From the NCBI GenBank assembly GCA_963832875.1, contig CAWHWB010000010.1, positions 287,458 through 351,457 on the forward strand: DNA of 64,000 nucleotides, read 5' to 3'. This DNA is from AP-15 sp963832875 (lineage in GTDB: Bacteria > Pseudomonadota > Alphaproteobacteria > ATCC43930 > CGMCC-115725). The notes under the pieces were generated by a model. It saw only the letters and a program-made list of their open reading frames with translations, made no database searches and was not told where the DNA came from. Within the stretch, counting starts at the first letter, position 1, and each line of letters starts with the position of its first letter. Both the position numbers and the translations under genes were made by a program. This document shows positions 15,977 through 24,437 of the stretch, in pieces.

Positions 15977-16909
15977 CTAGCCGGCCCGGATCAGGGTGCC
16001 GGCGCCCGAGGTGTCGGTGAACAATTCGAGCAGGATCGCGTGCGGCACCCGCCCGTCGAGGATCACCGCGGCCTCGACCCCGCCATCGACCGCGTCGAGG
16101 CAGGTCTCGACCTTGGGGATCATGCCGCCGGAAATGACGCCGTCAGCGATCATCCGCCGTGCGGCAGCGGCGGTGATTTCCGAGACCAGCCGCCGGTCGA
16201 CGTCGAGCACGCCGGCGACATCGGTCAGCAGCAAGAGCCGCGTCGCCTTGACTGCGGCCGCGACGGCGCCCGCCACCGTGTCGGCGTTGATATTGTAGGT
16301 TTCGCCGGCCGCGCCGACGCCGATCGGGGCGATGACCGGGATGATGTCCGATTGCCGAAAGGTGTCGAGCACGCCGGCCGCGACATGCTGCGGCTCGCCG
16401 ACAAAGCCGAGGTCGATCTCGGTCCTGGCGCCGCCTTCGACCCGGCTGCGGACCGCCTTCTTGGCGCGGATCAGCCCGCCATCCTTGCCGGTAAGCCCGA
16501 TCGCACAACCGCCCTCGGCGTTGATCGCCGCCACCAGCCCTTTGTTGATTGTGCCGGCGAGGACCATCTCGACCACTTCCATCGTTTCCCGGTCCGTGAC
16601 CCTGAGCCCGTCGACAAAGCGGCTCTCGATGCCGAGGCGTTCGAGCATGTGGCCGATCTGCGGGCCGCCGCCATGCACCACGATCGGATGGATGCCGACC
16701 TGCTTTAACAGCACCACGTCGCGGGCGAACAAATCGCCGCCCACCCCCGGTTCCTGGCCGCCCATCGCGTGGCCGCCGTATTTGACGACCAGCGTGTGGC
16801 CGGCGTAGCGGCGCATATAGGGCAACGCCTCGGCCAGGATGGCGGCCTTGGCGACCGGGTCGGCAGCGGCGCCGGCCGCGAATGACGCGGGATTGAGGGC
16901 AGGGTTCAT
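15977..16909 (-). CDS. argB: Acetylglutamate kinase
   Basis: The 310-residue protein phosphorylates N-acetylglutamate, the second step of arginine synthesis. It has the amino-acid-kinase motifs VVKYGGHAMG, PIVVHGGGPQIG, GLRVTDRETMEVVEMVLAG, IGLTGKDGG, NINADTVAGAVA and LTDVAGVL. The N-terminal helix (AKAAILAEALPYMRRYAG) is the type found in hexameric, arginine-inhibited enzymes, so feedback inhibition by arginine is likely. It lies 13 bases after engB. Confidence 0.96.
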   Translation of the reverse strand: MNPALNPASFAAGAAADPVAKAAILAEALPYMRRYAGHTLVVKYGGHAMGGQEPGVGGDLFARDVVLLKQVGIHPIVVHGGGPQIGHMLERLGIESRFVDGLRVTDRETMEVVEMVLAGTINKGLVAAINAEGGCAIGLTGKDGGLIRAKKAVRSRVEGGARTEIDLGFVGEPQHVAAGVLDTFRQSDIIPVIAPIGVGAAGETYNINADTVAGAVAAAVKATRLLLLTDVAGVLDVDRRLVSEITAAAARRMIADGVISGGMIPKVETCLDAVDGGVEAAVILDGRVPHAILLELFTDTSGAGTLIRAG

Positions 16910-16922
16910 CGCGTCGGTCGCT

Positions 16923-17633
16923 CTAGCGTGGCGGTTCGCACGTCGCCATCATGGCGGCGTCGGCAGAGACGGGTGCAAAGCCGGCGAGCGCCGCTCGCAG
17001 CGCCTCGATCCCGCGACGCTCTTCGGCGCTGGTCAAGTGGATCTCCGGATATGCCGCGGTATGAGAGGCGAGTTCGGCCGCGACCCGTTCGGCGGTTTCG
17101 GCGAGTGCGAGAGGGCCGAGCTTGTCGATCTTGGTCAGCACCACCTGATAGGAGATGCCGGCGCGGTCGAGCATGTCCAGCAACGGGCGGTCGATGTCCT
17201 TGATGCCATGGCGAGCGTCGATCAACAGGCAGACCCGCCGCAGCACGGCCCGCGACTGCAGATAGCGCCGCACCAGGCCGGTCCACCGCTTGACTGCGAC
17301 TTTCGAGGCCTCGGCATAGCCGTAGCCCGGCAGGTCCACCAGCATCAGCGCGCCGCCGAGATCGAAGAAATTGATCTGGCGGGTGCGGCCCGGCGTGTTC
17401 GAAATGCGCGCCAGCACGCGCCGCCCGGTCAGCGCGTTGACCAGGCTCGACTTGCCGACGTTCGAGCGGCCGGCAAAGGCAATTTCGGGCAAGGTCTCGG
17501 GCGGCAATGCCGCGGGCTCGGCGGCGCCGGCGACAAAGCGCGCCTCCTGGGCAAACAGCCGCCTTCCCGCGGCAATGCACCCGGCCTCAGCCGCTCGCGG
17601 TGGAAATAGATCTGCCGGGTTCTTTGTCGTCAT
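16923..17633 (-). CDS. engB: Ribosome biogenesis GTPase EngB (YihA/YsxC)
   Basis: The 236-residue GTPase is needed for 50S subunit assembly. G1 is GRSNVGKSSLVNALTG, G2 NTPGRTRQINFF, G3 DLPGYGYA, G4 TKIDKLG and G5 TSAEERRG. I chose the ATG giving MTTKNPADLFPPRA, just after the yidC stop; upstream ATGs lie inside yidC. It sits between yidC and argB in the conserved minus-strand string. Confidence 0.95.
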   Translation of the reverse strand: MTTKNPADLFPPRAAEAGCIAAGRRLFAQEARFVAGAAEPAALPPETLPEIAFAGRSNVGKSSLVNALTGRRVLARISNTPGRTRQINFFDLGGALMLVDLPGYGYAEASKVAVKRWTGLVRRYLQSRAVLRRVCLLIDARHGIKDIDRPLLDMLDRAGISYQVVLTKIDKLGPLALAETAERVAAELASHTAAYPEIHLTSAEERRGIEALRAALAGFAPVSADAAMMATCEPPR

Positions 17634-17647
17634 CGCCGCCGCGGCGC

Positions 17648-19390
17648 TCAGGCCGCCCCGGCGCGGTGCATGATCACCCATTGTTGGGCGACGCTGAGCG
17701 TGTTGTTCCACGCCCAGTAGATCACCAGACCGGCCGGGAAATGCGACAGCATGTAGGTGAAGACGACCGGCAAAATCATAAACATCCGCGCTTGCATCGG
17801 GTCGACCGGCTGCGGGTTGAGCTTTTGCTGGAGGAACATGGTCAGACCCATGATGATCGGCCAGGCGCCGATCATCAGGATCGAAGGCGGGGTAAACGGG
17901 ATCAGGCCGAACAGATTGGCGAACGAGGTCGGGTCGGGGGCCGACAGATCGTGGATCCAGCCAAAAAACGGCGCGTGCCGCATCTCGATCGTGACAAACA
18001 AGACCTTGTAGAGCGAGAAGAACACCGGGATCTGGATCACGATCGGCAGGCAGCCGGCCAGCGGGTTCGCGCCGACGCGCTTGTAAAGCGCCATCATCTC
18101 CTGCTGCTGGCGCGCCTTGTCGTCCGGAAACCGCTCGCGCAATTTCTTGATCTCAGGCTGCAGCAGCTTCATCTTGCTCATCGCCTTGTAGGATTTGTTG
18201 GCGAGCGGGAAGAACAGCAGCTTGACGCAGAAGGTGAACAGCAGGATCGCCAGCCCAAAATTGCCGAGCAGCCGGTCGAAGAACTGCAAGGTCAGAAAGA
18301 TCGGCTTGGTCAGAAAATAAAACCAGCCGAAATCGATGGCGCGATCGAAGCGCGGGATGCCGGAAGCGGCATAGGAGTCGAGCAGATCGACCTCCTTGGC
18401 GCCGGCGAAAAAGCGGGTCGAGGTGGCGCCGGCGGCGTCGGGCGCAATGGTGACTTCGGACCCCAGATAGTCGGTCTGATAGTGGTCGATCCCGTCTTCG
18501 AGAGTGTGAGTAAAGCGCGCTTTGATGGCCTCGTTCTGCGGCGGAATCAGCGAGGTCAGCCAATATTTGTCGGTAAAGCCGAGCCAACCGCCGGTGGACG
18601 AGTAATCGTCAGGCCGGCCGGGGCTCAGCGAGGCGTATTTGACCTCCTGTAACGAGCCGTCGACATAGCCGATCATGCCCTCGAACAGGATGTAGTAGCC
18701 GGCGACCTTAGGGGTGCCGGTGCGGCTGACCAGCCCATAGGGAATCAACGTGACCGGGGCGCTGCCGGTGTTGCGGACCGCGTCCTTGACCGTGAACATG
18801 TAATTGGCGTCGATCGAAATCGTACGGGTGAAAACGAGGCCTTGGCCGTTGTCCCAGGTCAGGGTGACCGGGTCGGACGGGGTCAGCGGCCCGCCCGAGG
18901 CCTTCCACAGGGTTTGCGGCCCCGGCACCTTGACCGACCCCGGTTTCGCCGCGACCCAGCCGAATTCGGCGAGATAGGGGTTTGCAGTCCCCGGCGGCGA
19001 CAACAGCACCACCTCCGGGCTCTTCGGGTTTACGGTCTCGTGATAGGTGGCGAGGGTCAAGTCGTCGAAACGGGCGCCCACCAGCGCGATCGAGCCGTGC
19101 AGCTGCGGCGTGTCGATCTTGACCCGCGGCTGTCCGGCGACGGCCTCTCCGGGGGTTTCTGCGGCGCGCTCCGCCGCCGCGCCCGGGGCGCTGGTCGCGT
19201 GGGTTGGGTTGGTCGCGCTCGTCGGAGGCGCGCCAGCCGACACTCCGGGAGCCGACGATGTCGCCGGCGCGCCGGTCGAGGCGCCGACATGCGGCACCGG
19301 CGGCGGGTGCAGCCGTTGAAACACGAATTGGAAGCCGATCAGAATCCCCACCGACAAGACGATCGCGATCAGGAGGTTGCGCTGTTCCAT
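17648..19390 (-). CDS. yidC: Membrane protein insertase YidC
   Basis: The 580-residue insertase (OxaI family) is full length for the Gram-negative form. Its N-terminal helix is MEQRNLLIAIVLSVGILIGF. A Pro/Ala/Thr-rich linker follows, then the periplasmic beta-sandwich domain, then the conserved five-helix core that starts YFLTKPIFLTLQFFDRLLGN and includes GCLPIVIQIPVFFSLYKVL. It inserts inner-membrane proteins alone or with SecYEG. The frameshifted yidD lies just upstream and engB downstream. Confidence 0.97.
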   Translation of the reverse strand: MEQRNLLIAIVLSVGILIGFQFVFQRLHPPPVPHVGASTGAPATSSAPGVSAGAPPTSATNPTHATSAPGAAAERAAETPGEAVAGQPRVKIDTPQLHGSIALVGARFDDLTLATYHETVNPKSPEVVLLSPPGTANPYLAEFGWVAAKPGSVKVPGPQTLWKASGGPLTPSDPVTLTWDNGQGLVFTRTISIDANYMFTVKDAVRNTGSAPVTLIPYGLVSRTGTPKVAGYYILFEGMIGYVDGSLQEVKYASLSPGRPDDYSSTGGWLGFTDKYWLTSLIPPQNEAIKARFTHTLEDGIDHYQTDYLGSEVTIAPDAAGATSTRFFAGAKEVDLLDSYAASGIPRFDRAIDFGWFYFLTKPIFLTLQFFDRLLGNFGLAILLFTFCVKLLFFPLANKSYKAMSKMKLLQPEIKKLRERFPDDKARQQQEMMALYKRVGANPLAGCLPIVIQIPVFFSLYKVLFVTIEMRHAPFFGWIHDLSAPDPTSFANLFGLIPFTPPSILMIGAWPIIMGLTMFLQQKLNPQPVDPMQARMFMILPVVFTYMLSHFPAGLVIYWAWNNTLSVAQQWVIMHRAGAA

Positions 19391-19411
19391 TTCGGGTCGG
19401 ACCGGCGAGGC

Positions 19412-19697
19412 TCAGCTTTCGCCGTCGGCGTGGCCGCGGCGGGCGGGCTCGACGACGGACCGCGGCGACCTTGATCGGCGAGAAGCCGGCACCGGGTCGT
19501 AGCCGCTGCCGCCCCAAGGCTGGCAACGGGCGAGCCGCCGCAGCGCCAACCCGCTGCCGCGCAAGCGCTCCGTGCCGGCCGAGCGCTTCGATCGCATAAT
19601 CCGAACAGGTCGGCAGAAAACGACAGCAGGGCGGCCGCAATGGCGACACCAGCAGCTGATAGGCGCGCACGCCCGCTCTGAGGGCCAAACTCAGCAT
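19412..19697 (-). pseudogene. yidD: Membrane protein insertion efficiency factor YidD, frameshifted
   Basis: The first frame reads MLSLALRAGVRAYQLLVSPL then PPCCRFLPTCSDYAIEALGRHGAL, a good YidD N-terminus with its three Cys residues. The family then continues RGSGLALRRLARCQPWGGSG-YDPVP, which is found in another frame. A single extra base near 19563 (the TT in GCGCTTGCG on the coding strand) breaks the gene. Removing it restores a continuous protein of about 94 residues. YidD is a small membrane-associated helper of YidC and lies in its normal place between rnpA and yidC. The shift may be real or a sequence error. Confidence 0.85.
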
Positions 19698-19722
19698 GCC
19701 TGCAGGGTGCCGTCGCTCCACC

Positions 19723-20100
19723 TCAATCCTCCTGCGCGGCGCGCGGCCGGCGTCCGGACGTGCTCCGCGCAATCCTGTGCAGTGCCGCCGCGAGATCGTC
19801 GAGAAGTGCGGCATAGGGCCGCCGGGGCGTCTCCGAGCGGGCGATCAGCACATAATCCGTTTGGGGGTTTCCCCGATCGGCCAGGATCTCGGCCGCCGCT
19901 GCGCGCAGCCGTCGCTTTGCCCGATTGCGGATCACCGCATTGCCCACCTTTCGGCTCGCGGTAAACCCGACCCGCAGCCCGGGGCCTTCCGCCCGCCCCA
20001 TCGGCCGTGGGGCTGCCTGCAAGATCAGGCCCGGCATGACCACCCGGTTGCGGGCCGCCGCAACCCGCAGGAAATCGGCGCGGACCTTGAGTGTCGCCAG
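19723..20100 (-). CDS. rnpA: Ribonuclease P protein component (start uncertain)
   Basis: About 125 residues. The protein binds RNase P RNA and helps process tRNA 5' ends. The RNR motif is intact: GFTASRKVGNAVIRNRAKRR, with the upstream LKVRADFLRVAA typical of the N-terminus. No ATG, GTG or TTG in this frame lies between the rpmH stop and this conserved start. The given start is a CTG at 20100. One missing base near 20108 would instead restore a GTG start reading VGRRLATLKVR. A start before rpmH is unlikely because that TTG lies in the rpmH promoter. Confidence 0.85.
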   Translation of the reverse strand: MATLKVRADFLRVAAARNRVVMPGLILQAAPRPMGRAEGPGLRVGFTASRKVGNAVIRNRAKRRLRAAAAEILADRGNPQTDYVLIARSETPRRPYAALLDDLAAALHRIARSTSGRRPRAAQED

Positions 20101-20153
20101 CCTGCGCCCACGGATCGACCGCCCGGCGGGTCCGAGCGGCGAAAAATTGCGCG

Positions 20154-20288
20154 TCAGGCAGACAGCCGCTTGCGGCCCTTCGCCCGCCTCGCGGCAAGCA
20201 CGCGGCGGCCGGCGGCCGTCGCCATCCGCGCCCGGAACCCGTGGCGGCGCTTGCGAACGAGGTTGCTGGGCTGGTAAGTGCGCTTCAC
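20154..20288 (-). CDS. rpmH: 50S ribosomal protein L34
   Basis: The 44-residue basic protein reads MKRTYQPSNLVRKRRHGFRA, then RMATAAGRRVLAARRAKGRK, then RLSA. This is the near-invariant L34 sequence at its usual length. The start is GTG. It is the first gene of the rpmH-rnpA-yidD-yidC string, with a strong promoter about 45-70 bases upstream. L34 is a 23S-binding protein of the large subunit. Confidence 0.97.
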   Translation of the reverse strand: MKRTYQPSNLVRKRRHGFRARMATAAGRRVLAARRAKGRKRLSA

Positions 20289-20331
20289 GGCACCGGCTCC
20301 GATTACGAGATCTCTTTCGAGCGGAGGCCGC

Positions 20332-20360
20332 TATATAAAAGAGGCGGTCGGCCAAGTCAA
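20332..20360 (-). promoter_or_regulatory. Sigma-70 promoter of the rpmH operon
   Basis: On the minus strand TTGACT (-35, 20355-20360) and TATATA (-10, 20332-20337) are separated by exactly 17 bases. This is near consensus and is one of the few AT-rich spots nearby. Transcription would start about 35 bases before the rpmH GTG. Confidence 0.85.
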
Positions 20361-20383
20361 CGCCGGCTCGGCATCAGCAGGGG

Positions 20384-21451
20384 ATGGCGGCTCGTGGAAT
20401 GGCGGGCGCCGATGAGGCGTTCGGCTTGAGCGGGGGTTGCCGGCGTGCGATGACGGGAGAGTCATGGGGAGCAATGTGGGCGCCGATGTTGGATGACGCG
20501 ACGGTCGAGGCTGCCGATCGTGCCGCCCGAGTTTGGGCCGCCGCCGAACCCGGGCCGATCGTTCCCGGCAGCGAGGCGCACAAGACAGCATTTTGCCGGA
20601 TGCTGCTAGACACTCATAACCGCTACAAGCCCTCGATTATCGATTGGCCGACGCTCGATCGCGAGGCGCGCGACAGGCTCGTCGGCCTGCCGATCTGGGA
20701 CATCGCGGTGCAGACCGAGGGCAAAGCCCGCTTGCGGGTGCTCAGCTACGGCGAGACGATCGCCGATCCCTTGCTGCGCCAGGCGATCGAGCTCGACGGG
20801 CGCGAGGAAGGACGGCACAAGGAGGTCCTCTCGAACCTGGTCGCGGCCTACGGCATCAGCCTCGCGCCCGAGCCGGAATATGTGCGCCCGCGCGATCCCG
20901 AATGGGCGTTCATGGTCACCGGCTTCAGCGAGTGCATCGACAGCTTCTTTGCCTTTGGCCTGTTTGCGTTGGCCAAGCGCTCCGGTTTTTTTCCGCCGGC
21001 TCTGGTCGACACCTTCGAGCCCGTCATGCAGGAGGAAGGCCGGCATATCCTGTTCTTCGTCAACTGGGCGGCTTGGCATCGGCGCCGGCTGCCGTTGTGG
21101 CGGCGTCCGCTGTTCCTGATCAAGACGCTCGCGGTCTGGGCCTTTCTGATCTGGGAGCGCATCGGCATCGCCCACGGCGTCGGCGCGGCGGCCGATGACA
21201 GCGCCGTGCAATCGGCGCCGCAGGACAACAACTTTACCGTGACCGGCGGTAAGTCGCTGGGTGCGGTCGATCTTTCCCCGGCGGCGCTGATCGAGATCTG
21301 CCTGGCCGAGAACGATCGGCGGCTTGCCGGATACGATCCGCGGCTGCTGCGGCCCAACACCGTGCCGCGAGTGATGCGTTTGGCCCGACGCCTGATCCGC
21401 CTGGGCCGCCGCCTGACGTGGTGGCGCGGTACGGCTGCGGCCTCGTCATGA
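20384..21451 (+). CDS. Ferritin-like diiron-type protein A of a tandem pair
   Basis: The 355-residue frame (start uncertain; ATGs at 20384, 20450 and 20474) contains a ferritin-like helical bundle. Candidate metal ligands are ExxH pairs in DGREEGRHKE and MQEEGRHILFFVNW, plus GFSECIDSFF between them. Downstream is a hydrophobic stretch (LFLIKTLAVWAFLIWERIG) and a C-terminal basic region. It is homologous along most of its length to the next gene, and the two overlap by ATGA, so they are a tandem duplication translated together. A diiron oxidase or oxygenase acting on a membrane lipid is plausible from the context (HpnL-like gene next) but unproven. Confidence 0.7.
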   Translation: MAARGMAGADEAFGLSGGCRRAMTGESWGAMWAPMLDDATVEAADRAARVWAAAEPGPIVPGSEAHKTAFCRMLLDTHNRYKPSIIDWPTLDREARDRLVGLPIWDIAVQTEGKARLRVLSYGETIADPLLRQAIELDGREEGRHKEVLSNLVAAYGISLAPEPEYVRPRDPEWAFMVTGFSECIDSFFAFGLFALAKRSGFFPPALVDTFEPVMQEEGRHILFFVNWAAWHRRRLPLWRRPLFLIKTLAVWAFLIWERIGIAHGVGAAADDSAVQSAPQDNNFTVTGGKSLGAVDLSPAALIEICLAENDRRLAGYDPRLLRPNTVPRVMRLARRLIRLGRRLTWWRGTAAASS

Positions 21452-22290
21452 GAATTGGCTCGGACGAACACAAAAAGCGGTTCTGCGATCAGTTCATCGC
21501 GAGTCACGACCAATACAATCCCGAGACCCTCGCCTGGCCCGATCTCGACGAGGCGGCGCTGTCCCGGCTGCGGGCGATTCCGTTCTGGCCTGAGGTGCTC
21601 TACACCGAGCGGCGTGCCGGCGCGATTGTCGACGCCTTTGCGGCGACGATCGCCGATCCCTTGGTGCGCGAGGCGGTCACGCTCCAGGGTTTCGAGGAGG
21701 CCCGCCACGCCCGTCTGCTGCGGCTGATGATCCGCCGCTACGGCATTGTCGCCGAGGAGCGTCCGCTCGAGCTGCCGGGCCCCGATCTCTACCGCTCCTT
21801 TGCTGATTTCGGCTATGGCGAGTGCCTCGACGCCTTTCTCGGCTTCGGCGTATTTCAGATCGCCCGGCGGTCGGGGTTTCTGCCCGAGCCGATGTTCGCG
21901 ATTTTCGAAACGCTGATGCACGAAGAAAATCGCCACATCGTATTTTTTGTCAATTGGATGGGGTGGGAGCAGGCGCGTCGCGGACGGCACCGGCAATGGC
22001 TGCGCTCGGCGATCGCGGCGCGCTATTACGGCCGGGCGATCGGCCGGCTGCTCGGGACCGTGCGTCGCGGACGGGCGGCCAACCACGGAAAGGACTTTTC
22101 GGCGACCGAGGCCAGCGTTTTCCTCGACGGCTTTTCGCTGCGCGGCCTGTTCGAGGAATGCTGCGCCGAGCATGCCCGGCGGATGCAGGCGTTCGACCCT
22201 GATCTGCTGCAGCCGCGCTTGCTGCCGAGGCTCGGCGCGGTGGCCCTGGCCGGGATGCGCCTCGAAGCGCGGGTGCGCGGTTCGCGCTAA
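21448..22290 (+). CDS. Ferritin-like diiron-type protein B of a tandem pair
   Basis: The 280-residue paralogue of the preceding protein starts MRIGSDEHKKRFCDQFIASH. Candidate diiron ligands are E83/E84/H87 (GFEEARHARL), E125 and D128 (GYGECLDAF), and E159/E160/H163 (MHEENRHIVFFVNW). This spacing fits a four-helix diiron bundle. It lacks the long N-terminus of its partner. It starts inside the stop of gene A and is followed six bases later by an HpnL-like transporter gene, so the three form an operon. Confidence 0.7.
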   Translation: MRIGSDEHKKRFCDQFIASHDQYNPETLAWPDLDEAALSRLRAIPFWPEVLYTERRAGAIVDAFAATIADPLVREAVTLQGFEEARHARLLRLMIRRYGIVAEERPLELPGPDLYRSFADFGYGECLDAFLGFGVFQIARRSGFLPEPMFAIFETLMHEENRHIVFFVNWMGWEQARRGRHRQWLRSAIAARYYGRAIGRLLGTVRRGRAANHGKDFSATEASVFLDGFSLRGLFEECCAEHARRMQAFDPDLLQPRLLPRLGAVALAGMRLEARVRGSR

Positions 22291-22296
22291 CCCTGG

Positions 22297-23283
22297 ATGA
22301 AGCCGGTTTCGCTCCTGGCGGCGACGATCGGGCTCGTTTTTATCGGCGTGCTCGTCGTCCATTTTGGCGCGGACGCGGTCGTTCACTCCCTGCTCAGCGT
22401 GGGCTGGGCCCGTTTTGCCGCGATCTGCGCGATCCAGGCGGCGCTGATCGCGGTAATGGGCATCGCCTGGTGGGCGCTGCTGCCGGGGACGAGCCCGTGG
22501 CCCGCGATCTGGGCACGGCTCGTTCGTGATTCAGCCTCCGAGGTGCTGCCGTTGTCGCAGGTCGGCGGCTATGTTGCGGGTGCGCGGGCGATGGTCGTCG
22601 CCGGGATCTCCGGCAGCACCGCCGCAGCGAGCACGATCGTCGACGTCACCCTCGAATTCCTTGCCCAGATCGCCTATACCGCGATCGCGCTCGCATGGCT
22701 CCTGCATCTCGAGCCGCGGGCGCGGGTCGCGGCCCCAGTGGCGATCGGCCTCGCCGTCGCCGCGTGTCTCGCGGCCGGCTTTTTGCTGGTGCAGCGCCGC
22801 CGCTTTGGCGTGCTCGATCGCTTCGCCGTCGCGCTCGGTCAGGGCTGGGCCGAGCGGACGGCGGCGGGGGCCGGGACGCTTCACGCGGCGATCGCCTTCA
22901 TCTACTCACGAGCGGCAGGGCTGTGGGCCAGCTTCGCCCTTCACCTGATCTGCTGGGTGGCGAGCGCGGCCGAGATTTGGCTGGCCTTGCGCTTCCTCGG
23001 CGCGCCGCTCGATTTTGGCGCGGTTCTGGTGATCGAGAGCCTGCTCTACGCGATCCGCAGCGTCGCCTTCGCCGTGCCGAACGCGGTCGGGGTTCAAGAG
23101 GGCGCCTACGTGCTGCTCGGCCTCAGTTTTGGCTTGACGCCGGAGACTGCCCTGGCCTTGTCGCTGCTGAAGCGCGGGCGCGACCTGGCGATCGGGCTGC
23201 CTGCGCTCGGCGCCTGGCAACTGATCGAAGGGGGCCGGCTGTGGCGCCACACCCGGTCGGGCCCGCGCCGTCTCACGAAGTGA
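22297..23283 (+). CDS. HpnL-like/lysylphosphatidylglycerol-synthase-type flippase domain protein
   Basis: The 328-residue integral membrane protein has about eight hydrophobic segments, starting MKPVSLLAATIGLVFIGVLV. Family blocks are RDSASEVLPLSQVGGYVAGA, a central STIVDVTLEFLAQIAYTAIA and a late AVPNAVGVQEGAYVLLGLSFG. This matches the UPF0104/HpnL family, whose members are found in hopanoid gene clusters or move lipids across the membrane. It is the last gene of the ferritin-like operon and is followed by a strong hairpin. No squalene-hopene genes are in the window, so the hopanoid link is inference. Confidence 0.72.
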   Translation: MKPVSLLAATIGLVFIGVLVVHFGADAVVHSLLSVGWARFAAICAIQAALIAVMGIAWWALLPGTSPWPAIWARLVRDSASEVLPLSQVGGYVAGARAMVVAGISGSTAAASTIVDVTLEFLAQIAYTAIALAWLLHLEPRARVAAPVAIGLAVAACLAAGFLLVQRRRFGVLDRFAVALGQGWAERTAAGAGTLHAAIAFIYSRAAGLWASFALHLICWVASAAEIWLALRFLGAPLDFGAVLVIESLLYAIRSVAFAVPNAVGVQEGAYVLLGLSFGLTPETALALSLLKRGRDLAIGLPALGAWQLIEGGRLWRHTRSGPRRLTK

Positions 23284-23309
23284 AACCCCGGTCGCGGCGA
23301 CCGGGGTTT
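23283..23309 (+). terminator. Strong hairpin after the ferritin-like/HpnL operon
   Basis: AAACCCCGGTC (23283-23293) and GACCGGGGTTT (23299-23309) form a perfect 11-bp stem with a 5-base loop, starting at the stop codon of the HpnL-like gene. The terminal TTT makes it a plausible intrinsic terminator. Confidence 0.75.
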
Positions 23310-23606
23310 CCATTCCTGCACCCGGAGGAAAGGGCAGGGCCCTATGCATCGTCTCGGAGGACCATCGAGGAGACATGACGATGCAGGCGCATAATGCGCG
23401 AAGTCCGTGATAGTTGCAATATATATCTCTAAAATTAACCATGTATCTCGCACTCCCGCCAGACACGTCAACAAGGGCCGAAAACTCGTTCTTCTGGCTC
23501 GGTCGCGCGCGGATTCGGCGAACCATGCCGCTTCACGCGAAGGTGACCGCGCTGCGCCGGCAGGAACGTTAGCATCACCCCCCTTTCTTGCCGTGCCGGA
23601 CCCGAG
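23310..23606. other. Non-coding gap with an AT-rich patch
   Basis: About 300 bases between the terminator and the TVP38-like gene. The patch at about 23410-23445 is unusually AT-rich for this chromosome (runs such as ATATATATCTCTAAAATTAA) and probably holds the promoter for the next gene. No open frame here is convincing. Confidence 0.45.
23435..23442 (+). promoter_or_regulatory. CtrA-type half-site TTAACCAT
   Basis: The octamer TTAACCAT is the CtrA half-site described for Caulobacter-type alphaproteobacteria. It lies in an AT-rich intergenic patch about 165 bases before the TVP38-like start codon. A sciP-like gene elsewhere in the window implies that the organism has CtrA. A single octamer is weak evidence. 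Confidence 0.35.
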
Positions 23607-24323
23607 ATGCCCGACGCTTCCCCGCCGCGAGCCAGTATCTCCGTGCGCCGCCTCATGCCGCTGGCGCTGCTCCTCGTCGCCGGCATCGTGTTCGTCGTCG
23701 CCGGCGGACACCGCTATTTGACGTTTGCCGCACTTGCCGACAACCGCCAGCGGCTGTGCGACCTGGCCGCCCGCTTGGGTTTTGTCGCCGCTCTCCTCTA
23801 CATCGCGGCCTATGCGGCACTGGTCGCGTTGTCGGTCCCGGGCGGGGCGGTATTGACGATCGCCGGCGGCTTTCTGTTTGGGACCTGGATCGGCGGCGCG
23901 TGCGCGGTGATTGGCGCGACTTTCGGCGCGACCGGGGTCTTTCTCGCCGCGCGCGCCGGGTTGGGCGGTCTGGCGCGCCGAGCGGGGCCGTTCTTCGGCA
24001 AGCTCGAGGCGGAGTTCCGCGCCGACGCGTTCAATTACCTTTTGGTGCTGCGTCTGGTCCCGCTGTTTCCGTTCTGGCTGGTCAACCTGGTTCCAGCTCT
24101 GGCCGGGGTTGGCCTGCCGACCTATTTGGCCGCGACGCTGCTCGGCATCGTCCCAGCGACCTTCGTCTATGCCGGGCTCGGCAACGGCCTCGGCAATGTG
24201 GTCGACCAGCCGGATCTCGCGATCGTGTTTCGCCCGAGTGTGCTGCTGCCGATCCTCGGCCTAGCCGTCCTCGCGCTGGTTCCAGTGTGGTACAGGCGCC
24301 GGCGCCGCCGACAGAGCCGATGA
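23607..24323 (+). CDS. TVP38/TMEM64-family (VTT domain) membrane protein
   Basis: The 238-residue inner-membrane protein has an N-terminal helix (LMPLALLLVAGIVFVVAGG) and a VTT/SNARE-associated domain with the signatures ALSVPGGAVLTIAGGFLFG and LVLRLVPLFPFWLVNLVPA, followed by TYLAATLLGIVPATFVYAGLG. It ends in a helix and an Arg-rich tail. Relatives of the DedA/VTT superfamily scramble or transport lipids. It is 114 bases before the tricarballylate-dehydrogenase-like gene on the same strand. Confidence 0.85.
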   Translation: MPDASPPRASISVRRLMPLALLLVAGIVFVVAGGHRYLTFAALADNRQRLCDLAARLGFVAALLYIAAYAALVALSVPGGAVLTIAGGFLFGTWIGGACAVIGATFGATGVFLAARAGLGGLARRAGPFFGKLEAEFRADAFNYLLVLRLVPLFPFWLVNLVPALAGVGLPTYLAATLLGIVPATFVYAGLGNGLGNVVDQPDLAIVFRPSVLLPILGLAVLALVPVWYRRRRRRQSR

Positions 24324-24437
24324 CCTTGTACGAGCCCACCGCCGAGCGGCGCACGCCCGGCATAGAGCGCGCCGCTTGCCTATCCCAGCCCGCGCGCGCT
24401 ACTCCCTGGCGCAGCGAATCGGAACGGAGGGAACGAG

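Noticed and set aside
20154..20360. Thermus-like rnpA start upstream of rpmH (TTG at 20355)
   Set aside because: The TTG is part of the rpmH -35 box, so transcription starts after it. A nested start there cannot be translated from this promoter.
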